From Chitinophaga sp. (GTDB lineage Bacteria; Bacteroidota; Bacteroidia; Chitinophagales; Chitinophagaceae), in contig NZ_JAGHZS010000002.1 of the NCBI RefSeq assembly GCF_017745275.1, positions 124,001 through 188,000 on the forward strand: 64,000 nt of DNA, in the 5' to 3' direction. The notes beneath the pieces were generated by a model. It had not been told where the DNA came from, ran no database searches, and saw only the letters and a program-made list of their open reading frames with translations. Positions within the stretch are counted from its first letter, which is position 1. Every line of letters begins with the position of its first letter. Positions 55,428-64,000 of the stretch are shown here, piece by piece. The position numbers and the translations under genes are program-made.

Positions 55428-58400
55428 ATGTCAACCAAGCTAATATATTACAAAGCACTTTTGATTGCCATATCTCAGATACTGTTTCAGTTCGTAGCCA
55501 ATGTTGCATATGCCCAGAACCTTTCCAACAAAGGGAAAGATTTCTGGGTAGGCTACGGACACCATCAGTTCATGGAAATGGGACAAAGCAACAGCCAGGA
55601 AATGATCCTGTACCTCAGTGCTGAACAGCCGGCTACAGTCACTGTTAGCATCACCGGTACCAGCTGGACGCGTACGTATAATATCCCGGCCAATACCGTG
55701 ATTGCATCGGACCTGATTCCAAAATCAGGCGCCATTGATGCCAGGCTTTATTCCCTACCTCCATCTTTTGGCGGCACCGGTGGGGAAGGTATTTTTACAG
55801 GTAAGTCTATTCACATACAAAGTAATGTACCTATTGTAGCCTATGCGCATATTTATGGCAGCGCCTCTTCCGGCGCTACCATGCTTATGCCGGAAGAAAC
55901 CTGGGGCTACTCCTATATTTCTGTCAACAGTATGCAGAACTATGCTGATGACTGTTTTTCCTGGATGTTTGTGATCGCCAACCAAAATAATACCGTAGTA
56001 GAAATTACTCCTTCGGTACTTACCCGTAATGGCCGCCCTGCAGGGGTACCTTTTACAGTTACACTGAATCGCGGTGATATTTACCAGCTGGTAGGGGCCT
56101 CGCTGGGTGGTGGCGCCGGGCGTCAGTTGACAGGTACCACTATCAAGTCTATCGGCAACTCCGTGGGGCAATGTTACCCCGTAGCCGTATTCTCCGGCAG
56201 CAGTCGTACTGCTATCACCTGCAACAACACCAGCAGTAGTGGCGATAATAATATTCAGCAAATCTTTCCTTTCCAGGCATGGGGTAAACGTTACCTGACG
56301 GCGCCCACTTCAGAAGACGATGTACCATCCACGCTGCAGTATAATATCTATAAAGTAGCGGTAAAAGATCCTACTACTATCGTGAAACGAAATGGCGTCA
56401 CCCTCACCGGCCTGATTGCCAATTCATACTACGAGTTTGTTAGTAATACCGCCGATTATATTGAATCCAATAAACCTGTACTGGTAGCACAGTTCATGTC
56501 ATCATCAGGTGCCTGCGGCAACAACAACTTACTTGGTGATCCGGAGATGGTATACTTAAGCCCGGTGGAACAGGCCATTAAAAAGGTAGGTTTTTACCGG
56601 AACGACCGGGAATTTATAGAAACCAACTATCTCACCATGATTATACCCACGGCAGGTCTTACCTCCCTGAGTATAGATGGCAGCCCCTTATATGACTTCG
56701 CTTATCCCCATCCTAACCTCAACGGGTATACGGTAGTGATAAAGCGATGGCCTGCTGCTCCCGCGCAATGTATTGTAAGCAGCGACTCTGCATTTACCGC
56801 CGTTACTTATGGCATAGGCAGCGTAGAAAGCTATGGCTACAATGCCGGTACGATGATCAATAACCTCAACGCGGTAGGATCTATCCACAACAGTTATGAT
56901 ACCTCTAAAACATCTAATGACTTCACTTGTACTAATACACCGGTAGAGCTGTCTATTTTAATGGCTTATAAACCCACCAAAATGGTGTGGAAGCTCAGCT
57001 CCCTCGGCACAGTTATTACACCGAATACAGATGTAACGGTGAATACACCGGTAAGTACCGGTACGGTCCTGATCAATGGCATTACCTATTATAAATACTC
57101 CTTGCCAGGCACGTACCAGTTCAGCACTATCGGAGAATATGATATCCCGGTAATGTCCACACATCCCAGCATCGAAAACTGTAACAACACAGAAAAAGTA
57201 GGTTTTACGATATCGGTGAGAGGTAAGCCCCGTGCAGTAATGACTTATGCGCATACCGGTTGTACGCTTGATACGGTATATTTTAAGGGAGATACCAGCC
57301 TGAAAACTCCATTGATCGACCGCTGGAACTGGGAATTTCCGGGAGCAGTAAAAGACAGTGGTATACGGGTTGGCAAGGTATTCCCTGTAGGTACTGCCGC
57401 CATAAAGCTGACTGTTATATCAAAAGATGGTTGTGTGGGAGATACCGCCTTCCAGTTGACTACCGTAGCTAAGCCCGTAGCAACATTCACTACAGATGCC
57501 ACTGCACTCTGCGAAGCTGGCGTGTTGAAAATTACAGATAACGCTACCTATGGCGGCACGGCCCCGCTGAAATCGTGGTACTGGGATTTTGGTAATGACT
57601 CTGTACTAACTGCCACTACCAACGCGGCACAAACGATTACCTACAAAGATCATAATACCTACACCATAAAGCATGTAGTAAAAGTAAGTGACCTGTGTAT
57701 AAGCGACACCGTGTCTAAAACGGTAACGGTATATGCCAAACCCACACCACTGTTCAGTTATCCGGGAGATTGCCTGCCTGTTGGAGGCCTGGTGCAGTTT
57801 ACCAGCGGTGCCACGGTGCCGGATGCGCAAACACTGACTACACATGCCTGGAATTTCGGAGATGCCAATGCAACGGGAACAAATCCGAATACGTCTGCAC
57901 TGAAAGATCCTACACATTCCTATACGAAGTTTGGCACTTATTCCATTAAATATAGTGTTACTACCGATAAAGGCTGTACGAAAGATACTACGGTAACGGC
58001 TATCTTTAAATTAAAACCGCAGCTGGTGTATGCAGCCTTGACGGGTGTTTGCGTAAATACCCCGGGTACGGTAGCTATCGGTAAGGCAACTATTCAGAAC
58101 GGCGTAACCGGAAAGGGTTACTACCGTGGACCAGCCACCGATTCGAGCGGTAACTTTACACCTGCTACAGCAGGTGCGGGCACACATACTATCTGGTATA
58201 TATTTAACACCGATAGTGGTTGCGCCGATTCCATCTCCACCACCATGGTAGTGTATCCCAAACCTGCAGCCGCCTTTACGGCCGCCGCGGATCTGTGCCT
58301 GGGCCAAAGCACCACCTTTACCGACCAGTCTACTATTTCCAGCGGCAGCATTGCCAACTGGAAATGGGACCTGGCAGACGGTACTCAGAAAAACAACACC

Positions 58401-59537
58401 AATAACAATCCGTTTACCATCACTTATCAGAAAGACAGCAATTACCTCGTAAAGCTGGTAACGGTGAGTGATCATAATTGTATCAGTGATACTGCCAGTT
58501 TTGCTGTGCTGGTACATCCTTTGCCTGTGGCAGATTTTAGCTTACCGGCCAAAGTATGTATGCCGGATGGTAACGCTGCCTTTGTCAATCTCACAACAAT
58601 AAAAGATAAAACAAGCCTGGCTTATCAATGGAATTTTGGTGACGGCGGCGCCGGTGCTGTAACCAAAGATCCTACCTGGCAGTACAAAGCTTTCGGACCG
58701 TTTGATGTGAAACTGATAGCCACCAGCGCTTACGGCTGTAAAGATTCGGCTACCAAAACGCTGAGCGCTTTCTTTGGACAACCAACAGCTTCCTTTAAGG
58801 TAACGCCAGACACTCTTTGCCAGGGTACTGATAACGTATTCACAGATCAAAGCACAGACGCCACCGGCACTATCAACAAGTGGGAGTGGAGCTTTGGTGA
58901 TGGCACTGTTTCTACCGATCAAAACCCGGTGAAAAAGTATACAGCGCCTGGTGAATATAATGTGCAGTTACAGGTATCCAACCAGTCGGGCTGTGGTTCC
59001 GCTGCTTACAGCAGTTCAGTGATCGTTTACCTGCAACCGGTGATTGATGCGGGGCCTTCCTTTGTAGTACCGCAAGGCACTATCATCAGTTTCAAACCGG
59101 TGGCGAACGATTCGGTAAACCTGCAATTCGCCTGGGAGCCCGCAGCCGATTTTCCCAACCCAACATTGTTCTCGCCCGTAATACCTGCTATGCACGATGC
59201 CGCCTATACGCTGACCGCTATCGGCAAACACGGTTGCATAGCACGTGACGGCATGACAGTGAAAGTACTGAAACCCGTTGCACCTCCAAATGCTTTCTCG
59301 CCCAATGGAGATAACATCAACGATACCTGGATGATCACCAACCTGGCTGATTATGCAGAAAGTACTGTGGAAGTATTCAACCGGTATGGAGAAAGAGTAT
59401 ACCGTTCTACCGGCTATAACGTGCCGTGGGACGGCCGCTTCAAGGGTAACGTACTTCCGGTGGCCACTTACTATTATGTAATCAGGCTCCGTGCAGGCAT
59501 TGCCCCTATAACAGGTTACGTAACAATTATTAGGTAA
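55428..59537 (+). CDS. T9SS type B adhesin with IgGFc-binding-type and multiple PKD domains
   Basis: A 1369-aa secreted protein, starting at ATG 55428 before a signal peptide ending VAYAQ. An IgGFc-binding-type domain (about 32-470) begins KDFWVGYGHHQFMEMG and is a clear paralogue of that in the preceding giant protein (shared blocks AHIYGSASSGATML and VVIKRWPAAPAQC). A string of about six PKD/Ig-like domains follows, each with a W-x-W/F-x-FGD type motif (WDFGND, WNFGDANATG, WNFGDGGAG, WSFGDGTVS). The T9SS type B sorting domain occupies about the last 85 residues (PPNAFSPNGDNINDTWMITN). It is encoded in the same tight gene run as its likely export partners. Confidence 0.9.
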   Translation: MSTKLIYYKALLIAISQILFQFVANVAYAQNLSNKGKDFWVGYGHHQFMEMGQSNSQEMILYLSAEQPATVTVSITGTSWTRTYNIPANTVIASDLIPKSGAIDARLYSLPPSFGGTGGEGIFTGKSIHIQSNVPIVAYAHIYGSASSGATMLMPEETWGYSYISVNSMQNYADDCFSWMFVIANQNNTVVEITPSVLTRNGRPAGVPFTVTLNRGDIYQLVGASLGGGAGRQLTGTTIKSIGNSVGQCYPVAVFSGSSRTAITCNNTSSSGDNNIQQIFPFQAWGKRYLTAPTSEDDVPSTLQYNIYKVAVKDPTTIVKRNGVTLTGLIANSYYEFVSNTADYIESNKPVLVAQFMSSSGACGNNNLLGDPEMVYLSPVEQAIKKVGFYRNDREFIETNYLTMIIPTAGLTSLSIDGSPLYDFAYPHPNLNGYTVVIKRWPAAPAQCIVSSDSAFTAVTYGIGSVESYGYNAGTMINNLNAVGSIHNSYDTSKTSNDFTCTNTPVELSILMAYKPTKMVWKLSSLGTVITPNTDVTVNTPVSTGTVLINGITYYKYSLPGTYQFSTIGEYDIPVMSTHPSIENCNNTEKVGFTISVRGKPRAVMTYAHTGCTLDTVYFKGDTSLKTPLIDRWNWEFPGAVKDSGIRVGKVFPVGTAAIKLTVISKDGCVGDTAFQLTTVAKPVATFTTDATALCEAGVLKITDNATYGGTAPLKSWYWDFGNDSVLTATTNAAQTITYKDHNTYTIKHVVKVSDLCISDTVSKTVTVYAKPTPLFSYPGDCLPVGGLVQFTSGATVPDAQTLTTHAWNFGDANATGTNPNTSALKDPTHSYTKFGTYSIKYSVTTDKGCTKDTTVTAIFKLKPQLVYAALTGVCVNTPGTVAIGKATIQNGVTGKGYYRGPATDSSGNFTPATAGAGTHTIWYIFNTDSGCADSISTTMVVYPKPAAAFTAAADLCLGQSTTFTDQSTISSGSIANWKWDLADGTQKNNTNNNPFTITYQKDSNYLVKLVTVSDHNCISDTASFAVLVHPLPVADFSLPAKVCMPDGNAAFVNLTTIKDKTSLAYQWNFGDGGAGAVTKDPTWQYKAFGPFDVKLIATSAYGCKDSATKTLSAFFGQPTASFKVTPDTLCQGTDNVFTDQSTDATGTINKWEWSFGDGTVSTDQNPVKKYTAPGEYNVQLQVSNQSGCGSAAYSSSVIVYLQPVIDAGPSFVVPQGTIISFKPVANDSVNLQFAWEPAADFPNPTLFSPVIPAMHDAAYTLTAIGKHGCIARDGMTVKVLKPVAPPNAFSPNGDNINDTWMITNLADYAESTVEVFNRYGERVYRSTGYNVPWDGRFKGNVLPVATYYYVIRLRAGIAPITGYVTIIR

Positions 59538-59568
59538 AGTAAATCATTCACATAAAATCATATTGTAA

Positions 59569-60573
59569 ATGAGAACGATCATTGCAACCCTAGTCCTTCT
59601 TGTTGTGGCCACGTGCAGCGGTACCCGGCTGATGGCACAAACAGACCCTCACTTTTCGCAGTACTACGTGTACCCCTCGTGGTTAAATCCTGCATTAACC
59701 GGTGTATTTGATGGTGATTACCGTGTAGCAGCCATTTACCGTACCCAGTGGGGCAACATCAGTCCGTTTAAGACCTATGGGGTGAGCGGAGAAATACCTA
59801 CCAACCGTAATATCAACATCGGGGCCAGCGTATTAAATCAAACTGCCGGCGACGGAGGATATAATTATACCACCGCTTATGTGAGCGCAGCATATACCGG
59901 CGTAAAGCTGGATGCATCACATTATCACCAGTTGAACTTTGGATTGCAGCTGGGTTTTATACAGCGCAGGTTTGATCCCTCAAAGCTTACCTATGGAGAG
60001 CAGTGGAACCCGGTAACCGGCTACAACCCCGGCAACCCGGTTTCAGATGCGCTGACCCGTACTTCGGCGGCTTCCTTTGATGCGGGCGCGGGTGCATTAT
60101 ATTATGATGCTACACCCGGAAAGAAATTCAATATCTATGGTGGCTTTTCTGTCATGCATCTTACAAAACCACAGGATCAATTCAGTGCAAAAGGTGATGC
60201 ACGTTTCCCGATGCGATTTAATGTGCACGGCGGTGTAAAGCTAACGTTATCGGATATACTGAGTATTACACCCAACTTCCTCTTTATGCAACAGGGCCCC
60301 GCCCAGGAAAAAATGATTGGTGCTTATGGGCAGCTGAATGCAGCTCCCGGAACCGATTTCCTGCTGGGTCTGAATTACAGGTATAAAGATGCCATCACCA
60401 CGCATGCAGGATTTATTTATAAGAACATGATGCTGGGTGCCAGCTATGATATCAACACTTCTGATCTCAGCAAAATGGCGCATGGCTCCAACAGTTTTGA
60501 AATATCGCTGACGTTCATTGGCCGCAGATCGGTAAGAACACCTGATGTGGAATTCATTTGTCCAAGATTGTAA
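59569..60573 (+). CDS. PorP/SprF-family T9SS outer membrane protein
   Basis: A 334-aa outer membrane barrel protein. Signal peptide to LMAQ; the family signature follows at once (DPHFSQYYVYPSWLNPALTG) with IYRTQWGNISPF and the C-terminal beta strands. PorP/SprF-like proteins are needed for the export and anchoring of type B sorting-domain substrates such as SprB in Flavobacterium. The location 31 nt after two type B adhesin genes supports that pairing. A second, different copy follows at 62630. Confidence 0.92.
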   Translation: MRTIIATLVLLVVATCSGTRLMAQTDPHFSQYYVYPSWLNPALTGVFDGDYRVAAIYRTQWGNISPFKTYGVSGEIPTNRNINIGASVLNQTAGDGGYNYTTAYVSAAYTGVKLDASHYHQLNFGLQLGFIQRRFDPSKLTYGEQWNPVTGYNPGNPVSDALTRTSAASFDAGAGALYYDATPGKKFNIYGGFSVMHLTKPQDQFSAKGDARFPMRFNVHGGVKLTLSDILSITPNFLFMQQGPAQEKMIGAYGQLNAAPGTDFLLGLNYRYKDAITTHAGFIYKNMMLGASYDINTSDLSKMAHGSNSFEISLTFIGRRSVRTPDVEFICPRL

Positions 60574-60598
60574 TCAACTTTTAAAGCAACAGTATCTC

Positions 60599-62596
60599 AT
60601 GAAAAAAATATTTTTCACATCTGCCGTGTTGTTATCAACAATGGTATCGTACGGACAGTTTACGTATAACTACCTCAAGGCGGCGGATCAATACTATAGC
60701 AAAGCCGATTATAATTCAGCGGCTACTTACTATGAAAAGTATCTCGGCTCCCGTAATAAAGCCGTGAAGCCAGATACATATAAGCCTTATGCAGCGGTAT
60801 CTGTTACCAAAAATAAAACGGTAAAAGTAAGCAGCGAACAACAGGCCGTTTATAAGCTGGCAGAGAGTTACCGCAACCTGCATAATTATGGTAAGGCGGC
60901 ACCGTATTATGAATCGGCGATGGAGTTGGATAAAACCAGTTTCCCACTGGCCGCTTATTACTATGCTGTATCCCTGCGGGCGCTGGCTAAATACGAAGAG
61001 GCAGCCCAGGCATTCCGCAACTTCCTGAACGGTTACGGCGGTAATGATAAATTCACGGAAGCGGCGAAAAGGGAATTGCAAAACCTCGAATTTATCACCG
61101 CCCAGTTAAATAAAAAGGATTTGTCGGAGTACAAGGTAACAAAAGCGCCGGCGGCTTTAAATGCCACCGGTGCCAGTTACGCGCCTGTGTGGAGCAACAG
61201 CAGCAGCCTGATCTTTACTTCTACCAGGCCCGATAGTTCTTTCCAGAAAAATCACACTTATATCAACCGCCTGTATACAGCCGAGTATGACGCCGGGCAG
61301 GTGTCTAATATCCGATTGTTGCAGCTGGATCAGCCGGAAGGACTGCACCAGGGAGCAGCCTGCTTATCGCCCGACGGACAAATGCTGTTCCTCACCCGCT
61401 GGCATATAGATCACGGAAAAAAAATATCGTCCATCTATCTCTCCCGCAAAAATGGAGATCACTGGAATGAGCCGGTCCTCATGGATGCCATGATAAATAC
61501 CACCGGTAATAATACCCAGCAACCATATCTTTTGGGAGATGGTAAAACATTGTTGTATGCCAGCGACAGGGCCGATGGATACGGTGGTTTTGACCTGTGG
61601 TATGCCAGCCTCGACGAAAACGGTAAGCCACTGCAAACCGCTAACCTGGGTGAAGTGATCAACAGCGCCGGTAATGAACAGGCACCCTTCTATCATGCAG
61701 CCACCGGCACCCTGATCTTTTCGGCGGATAACCGGGTAGGCATGGGAGGCTACGATTTTTTTTCTTCCAAAGGAAATATCGGTAACTGGAAAACGCCGGT
61801 GAATATGGGCTACCCGGTGAATTCTGTAAAAGATGATATCTATTTCACCAGCAGGAGCAATAATAAAAATCTGCTGGATGAAGTATTGCTGGGCACCGAC
61901 CGGGCCGCCGAATGCTGCCTGGAATTATTCTTTGTACATAAAAACCGGCCGGTAAAACAACTCAGTGGCATGGTCGTATCCTGCGACAATCAAACGCCGC
62001 TGCCTGGCGTTGCCGTTAATATTATAGATACCATCAGCAATAAAGTGCTGTTTACCCAATCAACCGGCACAGACGGTAGCTATGCTTTCACGCTCCCGGA
62101 ATTTCTGCCGTTAAAAGCGGTTGCTAACGCTGACGGATATACGACAAACTCACAACAGATCACCCTGCCGGTTAATGAAGACACCACCGCTATGACAGTG
62201 CCGGTATTATGTCTCGTGAAACTTACGACGCCGGAAGCGCCTGTGGTGCTGGAAAATGTGTACTATGATTTCAACAAAGCCACCTTACAGGAAGCCTCCT
62301 ATGCTTCGCTGGATAAACTTGTAGACCTTCTCAACGCCAATCCGGGCATGTACATAGAACTCAGTGCACATACCGATAGCAAAGGCTCTGCTGCATTGAA
62401 TCAGCGTCTCTCGGAAGCCCGTGCAAAGAGTTGTGTGGATTACCTGGTCAGCAAAGGCATCAACAGAAGCAGGCTCACCTACATAGGATATGGTGCTACA
62501 CAACCGGTAGCTCCTAACACATTGGAAGATGGCAGCGACAACCCGGAAGGAAGACAAAAGAACAGGAGAACTGCTTTTACGATCATTAAAAAATAA
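60599..62596 (+). CDS. PorE-like OmpA-family protein (TPR, PD40 propeller, regulatory-like, OmpA)
   Basis: A 665-aa protein starting at ATG 60599 in front of a signal peptide (MKKIFFTSAVLLSTMVSYGQ). Domain order: TPR region about 20-160 (YYEKYLGS, YGKAAPYYESAMELDK); PD40-type beta-propeller about 195-430 (LSPDGQMLFLTR, LLYASDRADGYGGFDLWYAS); carboxypeptidase-regulatory-like domain about 450-540; OmpA C-terminal peptidoglycan-binding domain about 555-665 (VYYDFNKATL, ELSAHTDSKGSAALNQRLSE). This is the architecture of PorE, which links PorP-type T9SS proteins to peptidoglycan. It lies between two PorP/SprF genes, strongly suggesting a working complex. Confidence 0.9.
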   Translation: MKKIFFTSAVLLSTMVSYGQFTYNYLKAADQYYSKADYNSAATYYEKYLGSRNKAVKPDTYKPYAAVSVTKNKTVKVSSEQQAVYKLAESYRNLHNYGKAAPYYESAMELDKTSFPLAAYYYAVSLRALAKYEEAAQAFRNFLNGYGGNDKFTEAAKRELQNLEFITAQLNKKDLSEYKVTKAPAALNATGASYAPVWSNSSSLIFTSTRPDSSFQKNHTYINRLYTAEYDAGQVSNIRLLQLDQPEGLHQGAACLSPDGQMLFLTRWHIDHGKKISSIYLSRKNGDHWNEPVLMDAMINTTGNNTQQPYLLGDGKTLLYASDRADGYGGFDLWYASLDENGKPLQTANLGEVINSAGNEQAPFYHAATGTLIFSADNRVGMGGYDFFSSKGNIGNWKTPVNMGYPVNSVKDDIYFTSRSNNKNLLDEVLLGTDRAAECCLELFFVHKNRPVKQLSGMVVSCDNQTPLPGVAVNIIDTISNKVLFTQSTGTDGSYAFTLPEFLPLKAVANADGYTTNSQQITLPVNEDTTAMTVPVLCLVKLTTPEAPVVLENVYYDFNKATLQEASYASLDKLVDLLNANPGMYIELSAHTDSKGSAALNQRLSEARAKSCVDYLVSKGINRSRLTYIGYGATQPVAPNTLEDGSDNPEGRQKNRRTAFTIIKK

Positions 62597-62629
62597 CAGC
62601 CCTGCTGTTTCACCCAAAATCACAGGTCC

Positions 62630-63664
62630 ATGAAAAACGTTGTGCTCACAGGTTGGTTGCTGCTACTGCTACTGCATTTTGCGCAGGCACAGCAACAACC
62701 ACATTATACGCAGTATATCATGAATCCATTTATTATCAATCCGGCTTTGGCGGGTATTGAAAATTACTGGGACCTGCGTTTAAGTCACCGGCATCAGTGG
62801 GTAGGTATGAAAGGTTCGCCGGTAACTACCTACCTCACGTTGCAGGGGCCTTTACGTAAATCAGATTACAGCACCGCCTCGCCTACCGGATTCGATCCTG
62901 CCGGTAATAATCCACGGGGAAAGGCTTACTGGCAGGACTATACAACGCCGCCTCCTCATCCAGGTGTGGGGCTTACTATACTGAATGACAAGACCGGCCC
63001 GTTGAATCGTTTTTCTATAACTGGTGCTTATGCGCATCATATCAACCTTTCTCCCAGAACAAGTGTGAGCGCCGGCATCGGAATAGGGATGCAGCAGGTA
63101 AGTATCGATGCCAGCAAAGTAGAGTTCTTTGATCCTTCAGATCCTGTGCTGGGAAGTAGTTCCGGGGTATTGAATAAATGGAGACCAGAAGTAAACGCAG
63201 GACTTTGGCTTTACTCCGCCGATTATTTCGCGGGCCTGTCTGTACAGAATATTATCCCGCAGCAAATTGGTTTTGATAATGGTAAGGTAGTAGGCGATGC
63301 TGTTTATAGCGGTAAACTGGTGCCTCACCTGTTTTTTACAACGGGCTATCGCCTGTGGTTAAACGACGATCTCAATGTGATGCCATCTGTAATGCTGAAA
63401 ATGATTACAGCGATGCCGCTGAGCATAGACTTCAATGCCAGGTTTATGTATCGCGACCGGCTCTGGCTGGGTACCTCTTACAGGCTGCACGATGGCGTGG
63501 CAGCTATGTTTGGAGTGAACATCAGCTCACAGTTTAACATTGGTTACTCTTACGACTATACGGCATCTTCGTTAAACACTGTTACAAAAGGTACACATGA
63601 AGTCATGATCGGCATCCTGTTCGGTAACAAGTACGGCGATACCTGCCCGCGGAACGTATGGTAG
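62630..63664 (+). CDS. PorP/SprF-family T9SS outer membrane protein, second copy
   Basis: A 344-aa paralogue of the protein at 59569-60573. Signal peptide to QAQ; family motif QQPHYTQYIMNPFIINPALA, RLSHRHQWVGMKGSPVTTYL, then GVGLTILNDKTGPLNRFSIT. Two different PorP/SprF proteins beside two type B adhesins suggest each adhesin may have its own partner. An insert rich in Pro and Gly (near 75-105) is longer than in the first copy. It precedes the collagen-like gene by 59 nt, the largest gap in this gene run. Confidence 0.92.
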   Translation: MKNVVLTGWLLLLLLHFAQAQQQPHYTQYIMNPFIINPALAGIENYWDLRLSHRHQWVGMKGSPVTTYLTLQGPLRKSDYSTASPTGFDPAGNNPRGKAYWQDYTTPPPHPGVGLTILNDKTGPLNRFSITGAYAHHINLSPRTSVSAGIGIGMQQVSIDASKVEFFDPSDPVLGSSSGVLNKWRPEVNAGLWLYSADYFAGLSVQNIIPQQIGFDNGKVVGDAVYSGKLVPHLFFTTGYRLWLNDDLNVMPSVMLKMITAMPLSIDFNARFMYRDRLWLGTSYRLHDGVAAMFGVNISSQFNIGYSYDYTASSLNTVTKGTHEVMIGILFGNKYGDTCPRNVW

Positions 63665-63723
63665 CATTATCATTTTTTTATCCTTTTCATTCATAAATAA
63701 AAAACAAACAAACAATTGTCATT

Positions 63724-64000
63724 ATGAAACAGGTTACACGCTTCATGCCCTATGCATTGATTACTGCGGTGGTATTATTTTTTGCGGCATGCTCCAAAGA
63801 CGGAGCTCAGGGCCCTGCTGGTCCTGCCGGCCCTCCGGGTCCTTCCGGTATTCCCGGCCCCGTAGGCCCCAAAGGAGATTCAGGTGTTCCGGGCAGCGCC
63901 AACGTTATTTACTCTGCCTGGCAGGACGTAAAGTTTGCACCGGTAGATACCATCCGCAACCAGGATGGCAGTATTAATACCATCCTGTTCGGATACTCGC
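63724..64000 (+). CDS. Collagen-like lipoprotein, truncated by window end
   Basis: 92 codons are visible before the right edge. The signal peptide ends in the lipobox Phe-Ala-Ala-Cys (near residue 23). Gly-X-Y triplets follow (GAQGPAGPAGPPGPSGIPGP, continuing), about 10 in a row, then a globular part beginning NVIYSAWQDVKFAPVDT. Such lipoproteins with a short collagen stalk are known in Bacteroidota; their role is unknown. The stalk probably holds the C-terminal domain away from the membrane. It may be the last member of the adhesin/T9SS gene run. Confidence 0.85.
   Translation, partial: MKQVTRFMPYALITAVVLFFAACSKDGAQGPAGPAGPPGPSGIPGPVGPKGDSGVPGSANVIYSAWQDVKFAPVDTIRNQDGSINTILFGYS

Noticed and set aside
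52339..57000. True immunoglobulin-binding activity of the IgGFc-binding-type domains
   Set aside because: The domain name comes from a human protein; bacterial copies are widespread and their ligand is not known, so no IgG binding is claimed.

Overview
The window looks like a chromosomal segment of a Bacteroidota bacterium, most probably a Chitinophaga-like member of the Chitinophagaceae. The evidence is two SusC/SusD pairs, two ECF sigma/FecR anti-sigma cassettes, type IX secretion (T9SS) sorting domains of types A and B, PorP/SprF and PorE-like proteins, many lipoproteins, and -7 boxes of the Bacteroidota form TAnnTTTG. Family assignments are made by reading motifs; no database search was run.

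Layout. 1-4.2 kb: a partial lipoprotein, two unknown proteins, a secreted metallophosphoesterase fused to a PQQ-type propeller, and a small membrane protein resembling the tail of stomatin-like proteins. 4.4-9.0 kb: a 1543-residue DUF4011/helicase/Vsr-like nuclease/DUF3320 protein that resembles the single-gene antiviral system Hhe. 9.0-14.2 kb: ygiD with an Rrf2 regulator, a tail-anchored zinc-ribbon protein, a lipoprotein MsrA, and a MutS2 with no Smr domain. Two long palindromes built from 7-bp units lie at gene ends here. 14.4-21.5 kb: an AraC-type regulator and a complete RND tripartite efflux operon. 21.8-26.6 kb: an intact tRNA-Ser(UGA) followed by an AT-rich array of three one-gene cassettes (M61-type peptidase, DUF1016/YhcG nuclease, unknown 228-residue protein). 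The cassettes are bounded by decayed copies of the tRNA 3' end, each joined to the same terminator. No integrase is present.

26.6-35.9 kb (minus strand): a glycan-utilisation locus with an ECF sigma factor, FecR, SusC (with an STN domain), SusD and a GH89 alpha-N-acetylglucosaminidase. 36.5-64 kb (plus strand): a second sigma/FecR pair, then SusC, SusD, a HExxH zinc lipoprotein, a DUF4302 lipoprotein, a 2975-residue T9SS type B adhesin, a 118-residue protein that is little more than a type A sorting domain, a 1369-residue type B adhesin, PorP/SprF-like, PorE-like and PorP/SprF-like proteins, and the start of a collagen-like lipoprotein. From susC to the last PorP gene the gaps are only 10-37 nt, so this may be one transcription unit of more than 25 kb.

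How it fits together: substrate sensing through the STN domain of SusC, FecR and the ECF sigma factor would switch on import. In the right-hand locus the same switch would also drive surface adhesins together with their dedicated type B secretion partners. The two sigma/FecR/SusCD cassettes stand back to back around a 0.6-kb divergent intergenic region.
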